64,000 nucleotides of DNA from Thiemannella venezuelensis (GCF_014203605.1 NZ_JACHJJ010000023.1:1-64000); one strand, 5' to 3'; shown: positions 1-10,809, counted from the first letter of the stretch. Notes: generated by a model not told the origin, from the letters alone. Numbers and translations are program-made.

Positions 1-276
1 AGTTGCGCGCGCGTCACCTCCGACGGTCTACCGGATCGGGCCTCGCCGCAGGGGCGAATCCCCACGATTGACCACAACCCGATACGCGCCCTAGGTTCCC
101 TTCCCTTCCCGGCCCCGTCGAGCGGAGTGCTCGACCGGGGTCCCCGTCGCGTGCGCCCCGCGCCCGCGAGTCCCGGCTTCTGCGGCGGCGTGCCGCACCC
201 GGTCCCGGGGCCGATGCGAACCGGCCCGGCGTCCGGCGGCTCGCGCCGCCCGCTTCCCGAAAGGACCCAAGGCACC

Positions 277-609
277 ATGACCGCTGACATCCACCTCAGC
301 AGCGTCCAGCTCGACTCCATCCGCGAGGAACTGCAGGGGCAGCTGTTCCGCTGGACCAAGCAGCTGGCCGAGCTGGAGGCCGCGGTGAACGACGACGCGG
401 TCGAGGTCTCCGCCAAGGCGGACGTCCTCGCCGACATCGTCTCCGCCGAGCGCAACATCGCCGTCGTGCGCGGCGCCCTGCGCAACATCGCCGGACTGGC
501 CTACGGCCGTTGCGACGGCTGCGGCTCGGGGATCCCGTTCGAGCGGCTCAAGGCGCGCCCTCTGGCCGCCTTCTGCATGGAGTGCCAGCGCCGCCACGAG
601 ACCCGCTGA
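277..609 (+). CDS. DksA/TraR-type C4 zinc-finger protein
   Basis: The 110-residue protein has a charged, probably helical N-terminal half (residues about 5-70) followed by a compact zinc finger near residues 80-105, with cysteine pairs RCDGCG and FCMEC. This is the pattern of the DksA/TraR family, whose members bind the RNA polymerase secondary channel and modulate transcription. The acidic tip residues that define true DksA cannot be confirmed by eye, so a general RNA-polymerase-binding or stress role is inferred. The ATG at 277 is chosen because GAAAGGA lies about 12 bases upstream and the family fold begins soon after it; an in-frame upstream ATG at 127 would add low-complexity sequence. 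A strong terminator follows, so it is probably monocistronic. Confidence 0.8.
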   Translation: MTADIHLSSVQLDSIREELQGQLFRWTKQLAELEAAVNDDAVEVSAKADVLADIVSAERNIAVVRGALRNIAGLAYGRCDGCGSGIPFERLKARPLAAFCMECQRRHETR

Positions 610-614
610 GCGCG

Positions 615-657
615 CGGGAGGCCGGGCCGGTGTGTGGGTCACCGGCCCGGCCTCCCG
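615..657 (+). terminator. Rho-independent-type terminator hairpin after the DksA/TraR gene
   Basis: Perfect 18-bp inverted repeat (615-632 with 640-657) around a 7-base loop, starting 5 bases after the stop codon at 609. There is no long T tract, as is usual in high-GC actinobacteria. It can also serve the convergent gene ending at 767. Confidence 0.7.
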
Positions 658-766
658 GCTCCGGGATGGCACAGGGCGGAAGGGGCCGCCGGCGGGGACC
701 GGGCGGCGCCCCGGCGGGACGGCTCCGCCGGTTCGGGCGGGGGGAGACCGGCGGAGCCGTACCGCG

Positions 767-1951
767 TCAGTAGGAGCTCGGCGGGGTCGTCGCCGGGGCG
801 GCCGTGGGCGGCGCCGCCGTGGACGGTGCGGCGCTGGGCGTCGCCGGGGCGCGGTCCCGCGCTCCGGCCGGGCGGATCAGGCCGAGCAGGCCGTGTGCGC
901 CGCCGTCGCTGCCCGCGCTGAACCACAGGGCGTTCTCGCCGCCCGTGGCCGCGGTTCCGGGCTCCAGGTCCCACAGGCCGCCCAGGGTGATCGGCCTGCC
1001 GTCGGCGGCGCGCAGCGCGCCGAGCGGGCGGCCGGTGCGCGGGTCGTAGGCGAGGATCCGCCCATCGCCGAAGTTGCCCACCAGCAGCGCCCCCGACATG
1101 CGGCCGAAGCCGCGCGGGGCGAGCGTCATCGCCCAGGGGGCGTTCAGCGCGCCGCGGGCGGCGAAGCGGCCCAGGAACCGGCCGTCGCCGTCGAACCGGC
1201 TGACGAAGCCCCTGCCCGCCCCGGCCACGGACCTGCCGGTGCGCGGGTCGCGCTTGGCGTACGCCACGAGGACGGCCCCGCCCACGACCTCGACGTTGAA
1301 GGCCGAATAGTCGCGCGGCAGGCCCGGGTCGCGGAACGCGCGACGGTGGGTGCGCAGGCGGTCGAAGTCGCCGTCGAAGACGTGCACGCGGTTGCGGGCG
1401 AAGTCGGCGGCCAGCAGCAGCGGACCCCGGTCGGTCCGGGCCAGGGCCAGCCCCTTGAAGTCGGCGCCGCGCACGAACGCGCCGATGACCGCGTCGTCGG
1501 CGTCGGCCTGGGCGTTCCAGCCGGTGATCGCCCCGCTGGGGCCGGTGAAGATGAACGTCGCGGGGCCGGAGCCGCCCGCGCCCTTCACCACGAACTCCCG
1601 GCCCGGGTTGACCACCTGCCCGGTGGGCCGGCCGCCGGGGATGCGGACGCGGGTCCTCTCCCGCCGCACGGTGCCCTGGCCGCCGGAGTAGACGGTGGCC
1701 AGGTCGCTGCCGGCGGCCGAGACCCACAGGGTCCGGCCCATGGCCAGGCCCCACGGGTTGACCAGCGCGGGGTCGGTCACCGCGGCCCGGCCCCGCACGT
1801 CCGAGACCAGGTTGACGACGGTGTAGCGGTCGGGGGTCTGGAAGCGGCCGGAGGACTGCGGCCGGTCCGGGGTCTGCTGGGTCGCGGCGTGCGCCGTACC
1901 GGCTCCCAGAGCCAGCAGTGCCGTGCATACCGTGACGATGCGTGAACGCAT
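767..1951 (-). CDS. TIGR03118 family secreted protein
   Basis: The 394-residue protein starts with a Sec signal peptide (basic MRSR, then a hydrophobic stretch ending at AHA near residue 22) and is probably exported. The mature part resembles the TIGR03118 family: repeated beta-propeller-like segments with motifs such as NPWGLA, ITGWN and LYVGNFGDG-like LLVGNFGDGRI. It ends in a proline/threonine/alanine-rich tail (last 30 residues), typical of cell-wall-spanning regions. The function of the family is not known; a cell-surface or extracellular beta-propeller is inferred. The start has an AGGAGG ribosome site 5 bases upstream. It stands alone on the minus strand, downstream of the ED-operon terminator. 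Confidence 0.8.
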   Translation of the reverse strand: MRSRIVTVCTALLALGAGTAHAATQQTPDRPQSSGRFQTPDRYTVVNLVSDVRGRAAVTDPALVNPWGLAMGRTLWVSAAGSDLATVYSGGQGTVRRERTRVRIPGGRPTGQVVNPGREFVVKGAGGSGPATFIFTGPSGAITGWNAQADADDAVIGAFVRGADFKGLALARTDRGPLLLAADFARNRVHVFDGDFDRLRTHRRAFRDPGLPRDYSAFNVEVVGGAVLVAYAKRDPRTGRSVAGAGRGFVSRFDGDGRFLGRFAARGALNAPWAMTLAPRGFGRMSGALLVGNFGDGRILAYDPRTGRPLGALRAADGRPITLGGLWDLEPGTAATGGENALWFSAGSDGGAHGLLGLIRPAGARDRAPATPSAAPSTAAPPTAAPATTPPSSY

Positions 1952-2022
1952 CGGTGCCTCCTGAGAACTCGGGAGTGCTGTCGCCGCGAGATACGCGTGG
2001 GGCGTGTGCCCGGTTCAGCACC

Positions 2023-2067
2023 CCTCCGGCCGGGAGCCCCTGGTCGTGCGGGGCTCCCGGCCGGAGG
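2023..2067 (-). terminator. Terminator of the Entner-Doudoroff operon
   Basis: Perfect 18-bp GC-rich inverted repeat (2023-2040 with 2050-2067) around a 9-base loop, 57 bases beyond the eda stop. It separates eda from the TIGR03118 gene on the same strand. Confidence 0.65.
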
Positions 2068-2123
2068 TCCAGGAGCACGGAGGCCCAGGAGTACGGCGGA
2101 TCAGGAGGAGGAGGCTCGGCGGA

Positions 2124-2744
2124 TCAGGAGGCCTGCCGGAGCGCCGCGGCCTCGGCGGCCAGCTTCTCGATGCGGGCGTAGTCGCCGGTGGCCAGCGCGT
2201 CGGCCGGGGTGAGCCAGGTCCCGCCCACGCAGCCGACGTTCGGCAGCGCCAGGTAGTCGGGGGCCGTGGCGAGCTTGATCCCGCCCGTCGGGCAGAAGCG
2301 CACGCCGGGCAGGGGCCCGGCCAGGGACTTCAGGTACGGCAGCCCGCCCGCCGCCTCGGCGGGGAAGAACTTCATCTCGGTCAGCCCGCGCTCGGCCAGC
2401 GCCATGACCTCCGACGCGGTCGCCACGCCCGGCAGGAACGGCAGGCCGCTCGCCTGCATGGCATTCACCAGGGCCGGGGTGCTGCCCGGGCTGACCAGGA
2501 ACTTCGCGCCCGCGTCCACGGAGGCGAGCACGTCGCCCACGGTCCGGACGGTGCCGGTGCCGATCACGGCCTCGGGGACCTCGGCGGCGATCCGCTTGAC
2601 GGCCTTCAGCGCGGGGGCCGTGCGCAGGGTGACCTCGATGACCGGCAGGCCGCCCGCCACCAGGGCGCGGGCCATGGGCACCGCGGTCTCCAGGTCGTCG
2701 ATGACGACGACGGGGACCACCGGGGCGATGTCGAGAAGGCTCAT
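2124..2744 (-). CDS. eda: KDPG/KHG aldolase
   Basis: 2-Keto-3-deoxy-6-phosphogluconate aldolase cleaves KDPG to pyruvate and glyceraldehyde-3-phosphate, the last step of the Entner-Doudoroff pathway. The 206-residue length fits the family. The catalytic glutamate is in IEVTLRT (Glu37) and the Schiff-base lysine in MKFFPAE (Lys125); GTGTV and CPTGGI are the phosphate-binding loops. AAGGAG lies 5 bases upstream of the ATG. It is the last gene of zwf-edd-glk-eda, but is cut off from glk by the IS200/IS605-type element, whose left boundary is only about 15 bases upstream of this start. The ribosome site is retained; the original transcript context is not. Confidence 0.95.
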   Translation of the reverse strand: MSLLDIAPVVPVVVIDDLETAVPMARALVAGGLPVIEVTLRTAPALKAVKRIAAEVPEAVIGTGTVRTVGDVLASVDAGAKFLVSPGSTPALVNAMQASGLPFLPGVATASEVMALAERGLTEMKFFPAEAAGGLPYLKSLAGPLPGVRFCPTGGIKLATAPDYLALPNVGCVGGTWLTPADALATGDYARIEKLAAEAAALRQAS

Positions 2745-2767
2745 CGAAACTCCTTGAAGTGTGGAAA

Positions 2768-2788
2768 CCCCCGCCTTCAGGCGTGGGG
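2768..2788 (+). repeat. Left-end subterminal hairpin of the IS element
   Basis: Imperfect hairpin: five C, GCC, loop TTCA, GGC, a GT bulge, four G, then AGGAA. The right end (4067-4087) has the same layout but the three-base stem is GGC/GCC instead of GCC/GGC. Structure is therefore kept while the stem sequence is swapped, as expected for TnpA-recognised ends. Confidence 0.65.
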
Positions 2789-2863
2789 AGGAAACACGGC
2801 ACGGCGCCGCAGGGACGGGAAAAACACATCTCCCTTACTTGATCGCGCAGTACCGTGTGAGAC

Positions 2864-3974
2864 ATGGCGCAGATCGTGAAGCGGGCCTACAAGTACCGCT
2901 TCCACCCGACCCCCGAGCAGGCGAACGAGCTGGCCCGGACGTTCGGCTGCGTCCGCTACGTCTACAACAAGGCCCTGGCGATGCGCTCCCGCGCCTACAC
3001 GGCCGAGGGCCGCAAACAAAGTCTCCTACGTGGAGTCCTCGGCGCTGCTCACGGCATGGAAACGCGATCCAGGGCTGGAGTTCCTGTCGGAGGTCTCCTC
3101 CGTGCCGCTGCAGCAGGCGCTGCGCCACCTGCAGGCGGCGTTCGCCAACTTCTTCGCCAAACGAGCCAAATACCCCACGTTCAAGTCCCGCAAGAAGTCC
3201 CGCGCGTCGGCGGAGTACACGCGCAGCGCGTTCCGCTGGCGCGACGGCACGCTGACGCTGGCGAAGATGGACGCGCCCCTGGACATCGTCTGGTCGCGGC
3301 CGCTGCCCGAGGGCGCGCAGCCGTCCACGGTGACCGTCTCGAAGGACGCGGCCGGGCGCTGGTTCGTGTCCCTGCTGGTGGAGGAGACGATCCGGCCGTT
3401 CGATCCGGTGGACGCCTGCGTCGGTGTGGATGCCGGGATCACCTCCCTGCTCACCCTGTCGACCGGCGAGAAGATCACCAACCCCCGGCATGAACGGGCC
3501 GACCGGCGCCGCCTGGCCAAGGCCCAGCGCAACCTGTCGCGAACAGCGAAGGGCTCGAACAACCGGGCCAAGGCCCGACTGAAGGTGGCCCGCATGTACG
3601 CGCGGATCACCGACCGGCGCCGGGACTTCCTGCACAAGCTCACCACTCGTCTCGTCCGTGAGAACCAAACGGTCGTGATCGAGGACCTCACCGTCCGCAA
3701 CCTGGTGAAAAACCACGCGCTGGCGCGCGCCGTCTCCGACGCCTCCTGGCGGGAACTGCGCTCCATGCTGGAGTACAAGACCGCCTGGTACGGGCGGGAA
3801 CTGCTGGTCGTCGACCGCTGGTTCCCCTCCAGCAAGTTGTGCTCGACTTGCGGGGCGCTGCGCGCGGCGATGCCGCTGGGTGTGCGGATCTGGGAGTGCG
3901 CCTGCGGCGCGGTCCACGACCGCGACGTCAACGCCGCACGCAACATCCTCGCCGCCGGGCTGGCGGAGAGGTGA
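2864..3974 (+). pseudogene. tnpB: TnpB RNA-guided nuclease gene, frameshifted
   Basis: The N-terminal part begins at ATG 2864 with the helix-turn-helix region (AYKYRFHPTPEQ). The remainder lies in another frame up to the stop at 3974. The shift maps to the A-rich tract around 3014-3022; removing one base there joins GRKQ to VSYVESS, the usual TnpB sequence. The rest looks intact: RuvC motifs GVDAGI (Asp), VIEDLTV (Glu) and [10 protein letters not shown] (Asp), and a four-cysteine zinc finger (CSTCGA, CACGA-like). Reconstructed length is about 370 residues, normal for the family. Intact TnpB is an omega-RNA-guided DNA nuclease that supports element retention. The gene is therefore a recent pseudogene or carries a sequencing error. 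Confidence 0.85.
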
Positions 3975-4097
3975 AACGCCTGTGGAGCCGGTGTAAGACC
4001 TCAAGGGCGCACGCCCGGCGGGCGACCGGCGGTGAAGCAGGAAACCCGACCCGTGAGGATTGGAATCCCCCGGCTTCAGCCGTGGGGAGGAAGTCAA
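3975..4097 (+). ncRNA. Predicted omega-RNA scaffold region at the IS right end
   Basis: In IS200/IS605 elements the guide RNA is made from the 3' end of tnpB and the adjoining right end, with the guide lying just outside the element. Here the 123 bases after the tnpB stop include several inverted repeats and the terminal hairpin 4067-4087, and end in TCAA. The predicted guide would come from the following bases, which are the antisense of the glk 3' end. This is inferred from family knowledge; no promoter or RNA boundary can be read directly. Confidence 0.35.
4067..4087 (+). repeat. Right-end subterminal hairpin of the IS element
   Basis: Five C, GGC, loop TTCA, GCC, GT bulge, four G, followed by AGGAAG and the terminal TCAA. 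It has the same architecture as the left-end hairpin at 2768-2788. Confidence 0.65.
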
Positions 4098-5055
4098 GCG
4101 TACTCCAGGTTGGACGTGGTCGTCAGGCGCTGGTTCAGCCAGGCCGCCGCGCCGGTGAGCGCGGGCTGGGGGGCCACGATCAGCACGGTGGCGATGGCGG
4201 ACAGGTAGTCGCCGAGGGTCGGGGTGGCCTCGAAGCGGCGGCGGAAGTCGCTGGCGCGCACCCGCTCCACGATACGGGGCAGCACGCCGCCGCCCAGGTA
4301 GACGCCGCCGCGGGCGCCCATGGTCAGCGCGACGTTCCCGGCGAAGGTGCCGAGCAGGCCGCAGAAGACGTCGACGGCCTCGGCGCACAGCGAGTCGTCC
4401 AGCCGGGCCACGATCTCGGCGGCGGGCAGGTCCGGCGCGGACACGCCGTGGACCAGGGCGAGCGCGTGGTGCAGCCGGGTCAGCCCCGGCCCGGAGAGCA
4501 GGTGCTCGGCCACCACGTGGTCCATTCCCTCGGCGCGCAGCGCCCGCACGACCTCGTGGTCCCGCTCGTCGAGGACCGGCACGGTCACGTGCCCGCCCTC
4601 GCACGGGACCGGCATCCAGCCCTCGGCCACGGGCACCAGGCCCGCGACGCCGAGACCGGTCCCGGGGCCGAGCACGGCCTTGACCCCGTGCGCGGGCTCG
4701 GGACCGCCCAGGGAGACCAGGTCGCCGGCGGCCAGGTGCGGCAGGGACGCCGCCAGGGCCTCGAAGTCGTTGAGCAGCTCGACGTGGGCGATCCCCAGAT
4801 CGCGCACCGAGCCCGACCACCCGGCGTTGGTCAGCCGGTAGCGGTCGCCGTCGATCGGGCCGGCGATCGCGATGCAGGCCGCTCCCGGCCGGACTCCGCC
4901 CGCATGGTCTGCGAGATAGGCGGCTACGGCTTCGGGGAGACCCGCGTGCTCCTTCCCGGCGAGCACGGCGATCGCCTCGGGCTGCCCGCCGGCCTCGGTG
5001 ACCAGGCCGAAGCGGGCGTTGGTGCCGCCGATGTCGGCGACGAGCCAGGGAGTCG

Positions 5056-5059
<4 letters not shown>
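4094..5059 (-). CDS. glk: Glucokinase (Glk family, non-ROK)
   Basis: ATP-dependent glucokinase phosphorylates glucose to glucose-6-phosphate, feeding zwf in the same operon. The 321-residue protein has the phosphate-1 motif DIGGTNARF (residues 9-17), GPGTGLG and EGGH, typical of the Glk family found mainly in proteobacteria and cyanobacteria. Actinobacteria more usually rely on ROK-type glucokinases. The ATG at 5059 overlaps the edd stop (ATGA), so the two genes are translationally coupled. The stop codon (TGA, read from 4096-4094) lies inside the TCAA end of the IS element, so the present C-terminus (LEYA) may differ from the ancestral one by some residues. Confidence 0.93.
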
Positions 5060-6945
<1,886 letters not shown>

Positions 6946-7004
6946 CCGGCCTCCTCCGTGGTCGTCGGTGCGATGGTCTCGTGCGTCGTTTCCGGCGGGC
7001 CCGC

Positions 7005-8480
7005 TCATGCGAGGCCCTCCTCGTGCCAGGTGCGGCCGCTGCGGCCGACGAGCTCGTGGGCTCCTGCGGGTCCCGCGGTGCCCGCCGGGTACGGCTCGGG
7101 CAGCATGTTCTGCGACTCCCACTCGGTGAGGATCGGGTCGATCCACCGCCAGGCGGCCTCCACCTCGTCGCGCCGCATGAACAGGGTCGGGTTCCCGGCC
7201 AGGACGTCCATGAGCAGCCGCTCGTAGGCGTCGGGCACGCGGGCGGTGAAGGTCTCGGCGAAGCTCAGGCTCAGCGGGACCGGCTTGAGCGCCACCTCGC
7301 CCGCGCCCGGCTCCTTGGCCATCAGCTCCAGCCGGATGCCCTCGCTCGGCTGCAGCCGCAGCACCAGCCGGTTGGGGGTGCTGCCCGGGAAGATCGAGTG
7401 GGGCACCTCCTTGAACTGCACCACGATCTCCGAGGACCGGTACGGCATGCGCTTGCCGGTGCGCAGGTAGAACGGCACGCCCGCCCAGCGCCAGTTCTTC
7501 ACCTCGGCGCGGATGGCGGCGAAGGTCTCGACCCGGTGGGAGGCCTCGGTGGGCGGGGTGTTGTCGGGCTCGTCCAGGTAGCCGGGGACCGGTACGCCGC
7601 CGGAGACGCCCGCGGTGTACTGGCCGCGCACGGTGAAGCGGTCCACCTCGCCGCCGGTGATCGGCCGCAGCGACTCCAGCACCTTGACCTTCTCGTCGCG
7701 GATGGACTCGCGGTCGTTGCGGGCCGGGGGCTCCATGGCGACCAGGCAGAGCAGCTGGAGCAGGTGGTTCTGCACCATGTCGCGCAGCGCGCCCGCGTGG
7801 TCGTAGTAGCCGCGGCGGCCGGGCGTGCCGACGGTCTCGGCGGCGGTGATCTGGACGTGGTCGATCCACAGGGAGTTCCAGATCGGCTCCAGGAACGCGT
7901 TGGCGAAGCGGAGCACCAGGAGGTTCTGGACCGTCTCCTTGCCCAGGTAGTGGTCGATGCGGAAGATCTGCCGCTCGTGGAAGATCGCGCCGACCTCGTC
8001 GTTGATGTGCCGGGCGCTGGCCAGGTCGCGGCCGAGCGGCTTCTCCAGCACCACCCGGGAGGCGGGGGTGACCAGTCCGGCGCGGTGCGCCTCGCGGCAG
8101 AACGGGCCGAACGTCATGGGCGGGCTGGCCAGGTAGAACACCCGGTCGCGCTGCTCGTGGCCGGCGAGCAGGGCGGTGACCTTCGCCCAGCCCGTGCTGT
8201 CCTCGCCGGAGATGTCGATGGAGATGTGGTGCAGGCGCCCGAGGAAGCGCTGCCAGGTGGCGAGGTCGTCCACCGGGACCGAGCCGCGGACCTCGGCGTC
8301 CACCTTGCCGCGGAAGTCGGCGTCGTCGAGTCCGCCGCGGGACATCGCGATGATCCGGGTCTCGGGGGCGAGCAGGCCGTCGCGGTCGCAGTGGTAGAGC
8401 GCGGGCAGGAGCTTCCGCATGGAGAGGTCGCCTGTGCCGCCGAAGACGATCAGGTCGGCGGGCTGCGGGGTCTCGGACAT
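7005..8480 (-). CDS. zwf: Glucose-6-phosphate dehydrogenase
   Basis: NADP-dependent oxidation of glucose-6-phosphate to 6-phosphogluconolactone, the entry to the ED and pentose phosphate routes. The 491 residues match the family. The nucleotide-binding motif is [16 protein letters not shown] (residues 14-29) and the substrate signature RIDHYLGKE lies near residue 170. It is the first gene of the minus-strand ED operon and is divergent from a ROK regulator. No lactonase (pgl) gene is present in the operon, so that step must be encoded elsewhere or be spontaneous. AGCTCCCCC before the start gives a GGGGGAGC-type ribosome site. Confidence 0.96.
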   Translation of the reverse strand: MSETPQPADLIVFGGTGDLSMRKLLPALYHCDRDGLLAPETRIIAMSRGGLDDADFRGKVDAEVRGSVPVDDLATWQRFLGRLHHISIDISGEDSTGWAKVTALLAGHEQRDRVFYLASPPMTFGPFCREAHRAGLVTPASRVVLEKPLGRDLASARHINDEVGAIFHERQIFRIDHYLGKETVQNLLVLRFANAFLEPIWNSLWIDHVQITAAETVGTPGRRGYYDHAGALRDMVQNHLLQLLCLVAMEPPARNDRESIRDEKVKVLESLRPITGGEVDRFTVRGQYTAGVSGGVPVPGYLDEPDNTPPTEASHRVETFAAIRAEVKNWRWAGVPFYLRTGKRMPYRSSEIVVQFKEVPHSIFPGSTPNRLVLRLQPSEGIRLELMAKEPGAGEVALKPVPLSLSFAETFTARVPDAYERLLMDVLAGNPTLFMRRDEVEAAWRWIDPILTEWESQNMLPEPYPAGTAGPAGAHELVGRSGRTWHEEGLA

Positions 8481-8576
8481 GGGGGAGCTCCGTTAGTGAT
8501 CTACCGGTTTGAGGATAGATCGGACACTAGCCATGTCTTGCGCTCTACACAAGCAGAGTTTTGTAATTTGAGATGA

Positions 8577-8593
8577 GAAAGTTGGAACTTTTC
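8577..8593. promoter_or_regulatory. Candidate ROK-regulator operator in the zwf/ROK divergent promoter region
   Basis: Imperfect inverted repeat GAAAGTT-GG-AACTTTTC in an unusually A/T-rich stretch (about 8530-8600) between zwf and the ROK gene. ROK repressors bind A/T-rich inverted repeats next to their own genes, so autoregulation and control of the ED operon are plausible. This is an inference from position and symmetry. Confidence 0.4.
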
Positions 8594-8624
8594 ATTTCGT
8601 AAGCCGGTGTGGTTCACTTGGCCG

Positions 8625-9794
8625 ATGCCTCGACGTCCCGCTGCCGCGCTCGCCACGAGCGGTGAGGTGCTGCGCCTCATCCGCACGGGCGAGGCCGTCA
8701 CGCGCGCGGACATCGGACGGGTCGCCGGCCTGTCCCGGCCCGCCGTCTCCCTGCGTGTCACCGAACTGCTCGACCGCGGCCTGGTCGTGGAGGGCAGCGA
8801 GGGTCCCTCCACCGGCGGCCGGCCTCCGACGCGGCTGGCCTTCAACGCCTCCGGCGGAGTCGTGCTGGTCGGCGCGCTGGGCGCCAGCCGTACGCAGATC
8901 GCCGTCTGCGACCTCGCCGGCGCCGTGCTGGCCCGCACCGATCTCGGCATCGACGTCGAGGACGGCCCCGACGTCGTGCTCCCCCTGGTCATGCGGACCT
9001 GGAGCGAACTGCTCGGCGAGCGTCCGGCGTCCCTGGTCCGCGGCGTCGGCCTCGGCGTGCCCGCGACCGTGGAGTTCGCGGCCCGCCGCACCGAGAGCGC
9101 CCGCATCATGGCCAGCTGGACCGGGGTGGCCATCCCGCCGATCATCGAGGGGCGCTTCCCGGTCCCGGTCTTCCTCGACAACGACGTGAACGTGATCGCC
9201 ATCGGCGAGCACCGCGCGGTCTACGCGGGCGAGGCCGACGACCTGCTGTTCATCAAGGTCTCCACCCGGATCGGCGCGGGCGTCATCGCGGGAGGCGAGA
9301 TCCTGCGCGGCGCCCTGGGCGCGGCCGGGGAGATCGGCCACATCCCGGTCCGGCACGGCGGGGGCGTGCTCTGCCGCTGCGGCAACACCGACTGCCTCGA
9401 CTCGGTCGCCAGCGCGACGTCCATCCTGCGGACGCTGCGCGAACGGGGCCACGAGGTCAAGAGCCTCGCCGACGCGGTCGCCCTGGTCCGCGCGGGCGAC
9501 GCCGGGACGATGACGGTCATCCGCGACGCCGCCCGGATGCTCGGCGAGGTCGTCGCCACCGCGGTCAACCTCCTCAACCCCGCCGTGGTCGTCCTCGGCG
9601 GCGACGTCGCCGAGGCCTTCCAGCCCCTGGTCTCCGGCGTCCGCGAGGTCGTCTACCGCCGCTCGACCGCCCTGTCCACCCGGAACCTCCGGATCGAGCG
9701 CAGCCGCCTGGGCCCCGGAGCGGGCATCACCGGCTGCGCCCACATGGTCCTCGACCACATCCTCGCCCCCGAGGCGATCGACTCCCCCGCCTGA
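8625..9794 (+). CDS. ROK family transcriptional regulator
   Basis: The 389-residue protein has an N-terminal winged helix-turn-helix (residues about 10-65, TRADIGRVAGLSRPAVSLRV) followed by a ROK sugar-kinase-like domain. That domain includes a DND segment (FLDNDVN), GEIGHIPV and the ROK zinc motif, CRCGNTDCLDS. ROK repressors sense sugars or phosphosugars. Its position divergent from zwf-edd-glk-eda suggests it controls glucose catabolism through the ED pathway, replacing HexR known from pseudomonads. A GTG at 8607 is in frame upstream; ATG 8625 is preferred because the family fold begins right after it. No clear ribosome site precedes either start. Confidence 0.88.
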   Translation: MPRRPAAALATSGEVLRLIRTGEAVTRADIGRVAGLSRPAVSLRVTELLDRGLVVEGSEGPSTGGRPPTRLAFNASGGVVLVGALGASRTQIAVCDLAGAVLARTDLGIDVEDGPDVVLPLVMRTWSELLGERPASLVRGVGLGVPATVEFAARRTESARIMASWTGVAIPPIIEGRFPVPVFLDNDVNVIAIGEHRAVYAGEADDLLFIKVSTRIGAGVIAGGEILRGALGAAGEIGHIPVRHGGGVLCRCGNTDCLDSVASATSILRTLRERGHEVKSLADAVALVRAGDAGTMTVIRDAARMLGEVVATAVNLLNPAVVVLGGDVAEAFQPLVSGVREVVYRRSTALSTRNLRIERSRLGPGAGITGCAHMVLDHILAPEAIDSPA

Positions 9795-9860
9795 GGGCGC
9801 GCGTCCGGGCCGCCGTCACCTCCCCGGTTCGGCGTGCACGCCGTGCGCCCTCACGGGCCC

Positions 9861-10133
9861 TCAGCCCGCCTCCGTCATGCCGCCGTGCATCCTGCGGTTC
9901 TGGTTCTGCCGGCGGATCGCCAGGACCATGTCCACGGCCACGACGACGGCGAGCACGGCCATCACGACGGCCAGCCAGGGGATCCCGACGACGAAGGCAA
10001 GGACGGCGATCGCCAGGGCCGCGATCAGGCCGAAGGAGCCGATGCGGATGTGCACCACGTCGCGGGGGGTCGCCGGGACCATGGGCTTGCCGGTCCTGGA
10101 GGTCTGCTCCGGCTGCTGTGGTTCGGAAGTCAT
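9861..10133 (-). CDS. Small two-helix membrane protein, function unknown
   Basis: A 90-residue protein with a polar N-terminus (about 30 residues), two hydrophobic segments (GLIAALAIAVLAFVVGI and WLAVVMAVLAVVVAVDM) separated by a short turn, and a basic, asparagine/arginine-rich C-tail. I do not recognise the family. Two adjacent ATG codons (10136, 10133) follow GGAGG; the second gives the better spacing of 6 bases. A possible sigma-B-type promoter lies at 10162-10186. A membrane stress protein would fit but is speculative. Confidence 0.6.
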   Translation of the reverse strand: MTSEPQQPEQTSRTGKPMVPATPRDVVHIRIGSFGLIAALAIAVLAFVVGIPWLAVVMAVLAVVVAVDMVLAIRRQNQNRRMHGGMTEAG

Positions 10134-10161
10134 CATTTCCCTCCTCGGTATCAGACCTCCC

Positions 10162-10186
10162 GTACCCGTCCCGCCCCCGCCCATGC
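10162..10186 (-). promoter_or_regulatory. Weak candidate sigma-B/F-type promoter
   Basis: Read on the minus strand: GCAT, 15 bases, GGGTAC, upstream of the small membrane protein start at 10133. It fits the loose GNNT-N14-16-GGGTAC form described for streptomycete sigma-B, but the -35 part is weak and the region is G-rich. Confidence 0.3.
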
Positions 10187-10250
10187 ACGACGCATGATCC
10201 GGCACGGGACGGGCAGAGGGCGCTGACGAGCGGAAACGAGGTGAGAATGC

Positions 10251-10646
10251 ATGCCGGCACGTGAAGAGCTGCCGTCGACCCTGCGCCGTTCCCCCAAGAA
10301 GGCGCAGGAGACCTGGATCAAGGCGCACGACTCCGCGGTGGAGAGCTACGGGGAGGGCGAGCGGGCGCACCGTACGGCCTTCGCCGCGCTGAAGCACTCC
10401 TTCGAGAAGGTGGGCGACCACTGGGAGGCGAAGAAGGGCGGCAAGGGCCCCTCGGACACCCAGGCCGCCAAGAGCACACCGAAGGCGGGCGGGACCGCCG
10501 AGGGCGTGGACGCCCGTGCCTCCAAGGCGCACCTGTACGGCCTGGCCCGCCGCCTGGACATCCCGGGGCGCTCCACCATGAGCAAGGAGCAGCTCATCGA
10601 GGCCATCAAGAAGGCCAACCGGCGGGCCACGGCCGAGGCCCGCTGA
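10251..10646 (+). CDS. ChaB family protein with C-terminal Rho-N/SAP-like domain
   Basis: The 131-residue protein begins with a ChaB domain (residues about 5-65, ELPSTLRRSPKKAQETW and AFAALKHSFEKVGDHW). A lysine/glycine-rich linker follows, then a C-terminal LYGLARRLDIPGRSTM.KEQLIEAI segment like the Rho N-terminal/SAP helical domain that binds nucleic acid. ChaB was first named beside the E. coli ChaA cation antiporter, but in actinobacteria such proteins are small, stress-associated and of unknown mechanism. GAGGTGAGAATGC precedes the ATG. The basic composition suggests DNA or RNA association. Confidence 0.75.
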   Translation: MPAREELPSTLRRSPKKAQETWIKAHDSAVESYGEGERAHRTAFAALKHSFEKVGDHWEAKKGGKGPSDTQAAKSTPKAGGTAEGVDARASKAHLYGLARRLDIPGRSTMSKEQLIEAIKKANRRATAEAR

Positions 10647-10809
10647 CCGGCGCAGGCCGGGCCCTCCTTCCGTGTCCCGGGACGCCGTGACCCCGAACGG
10701 GGTGCCGTTGGCGCCGCTGTCGCCAGACGCCGAACAGCTGACCATCGAGCCGGCCCACGCATCGGGCGGATTCCCGACCCTGGGAAGACCGGCATCCGCA
10801 CGATCATCG

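Larger units (their letters stand above)
2759..4097 (+). mobile_element. IS200/IS605-family (TnpB-only, IS1341-like) element inserted between glk and eda
   Basis: The element contains a tnpB gene but no tnpA, and is bounded by subterminal hairpins of matching design: 2768-2788 on the left and 4067-4087 on the right. The right end terminates in TCAA (4094-4097), the usual 3' tetranucleotide of this family. TTGAA (2754-2758) just outside the left hairpin is a plausible target-adjacent motif. No target duplication is expected for this family. Exact ends are inferred and may be off by a few bases. Without TnpA it would need a transposase in trans, and its tnpB is frameshifted. It splits the ED operon in the antisense direction. 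Confidence 0.75.

Noticed and set aside
1-276. Possible gene at the left edge
   Set aside because: Short frames only, without start-site or motif support. The stretch holds at most the upstream region of the DksA/TraR gene.
3010-3024. Programmed frameshift in tnpB
   Set aside because: The frame change is +1/-2, whereas IS elements usually use -1 slippage on X-XXY-YYZ sites. No stimulatory structure is evident.
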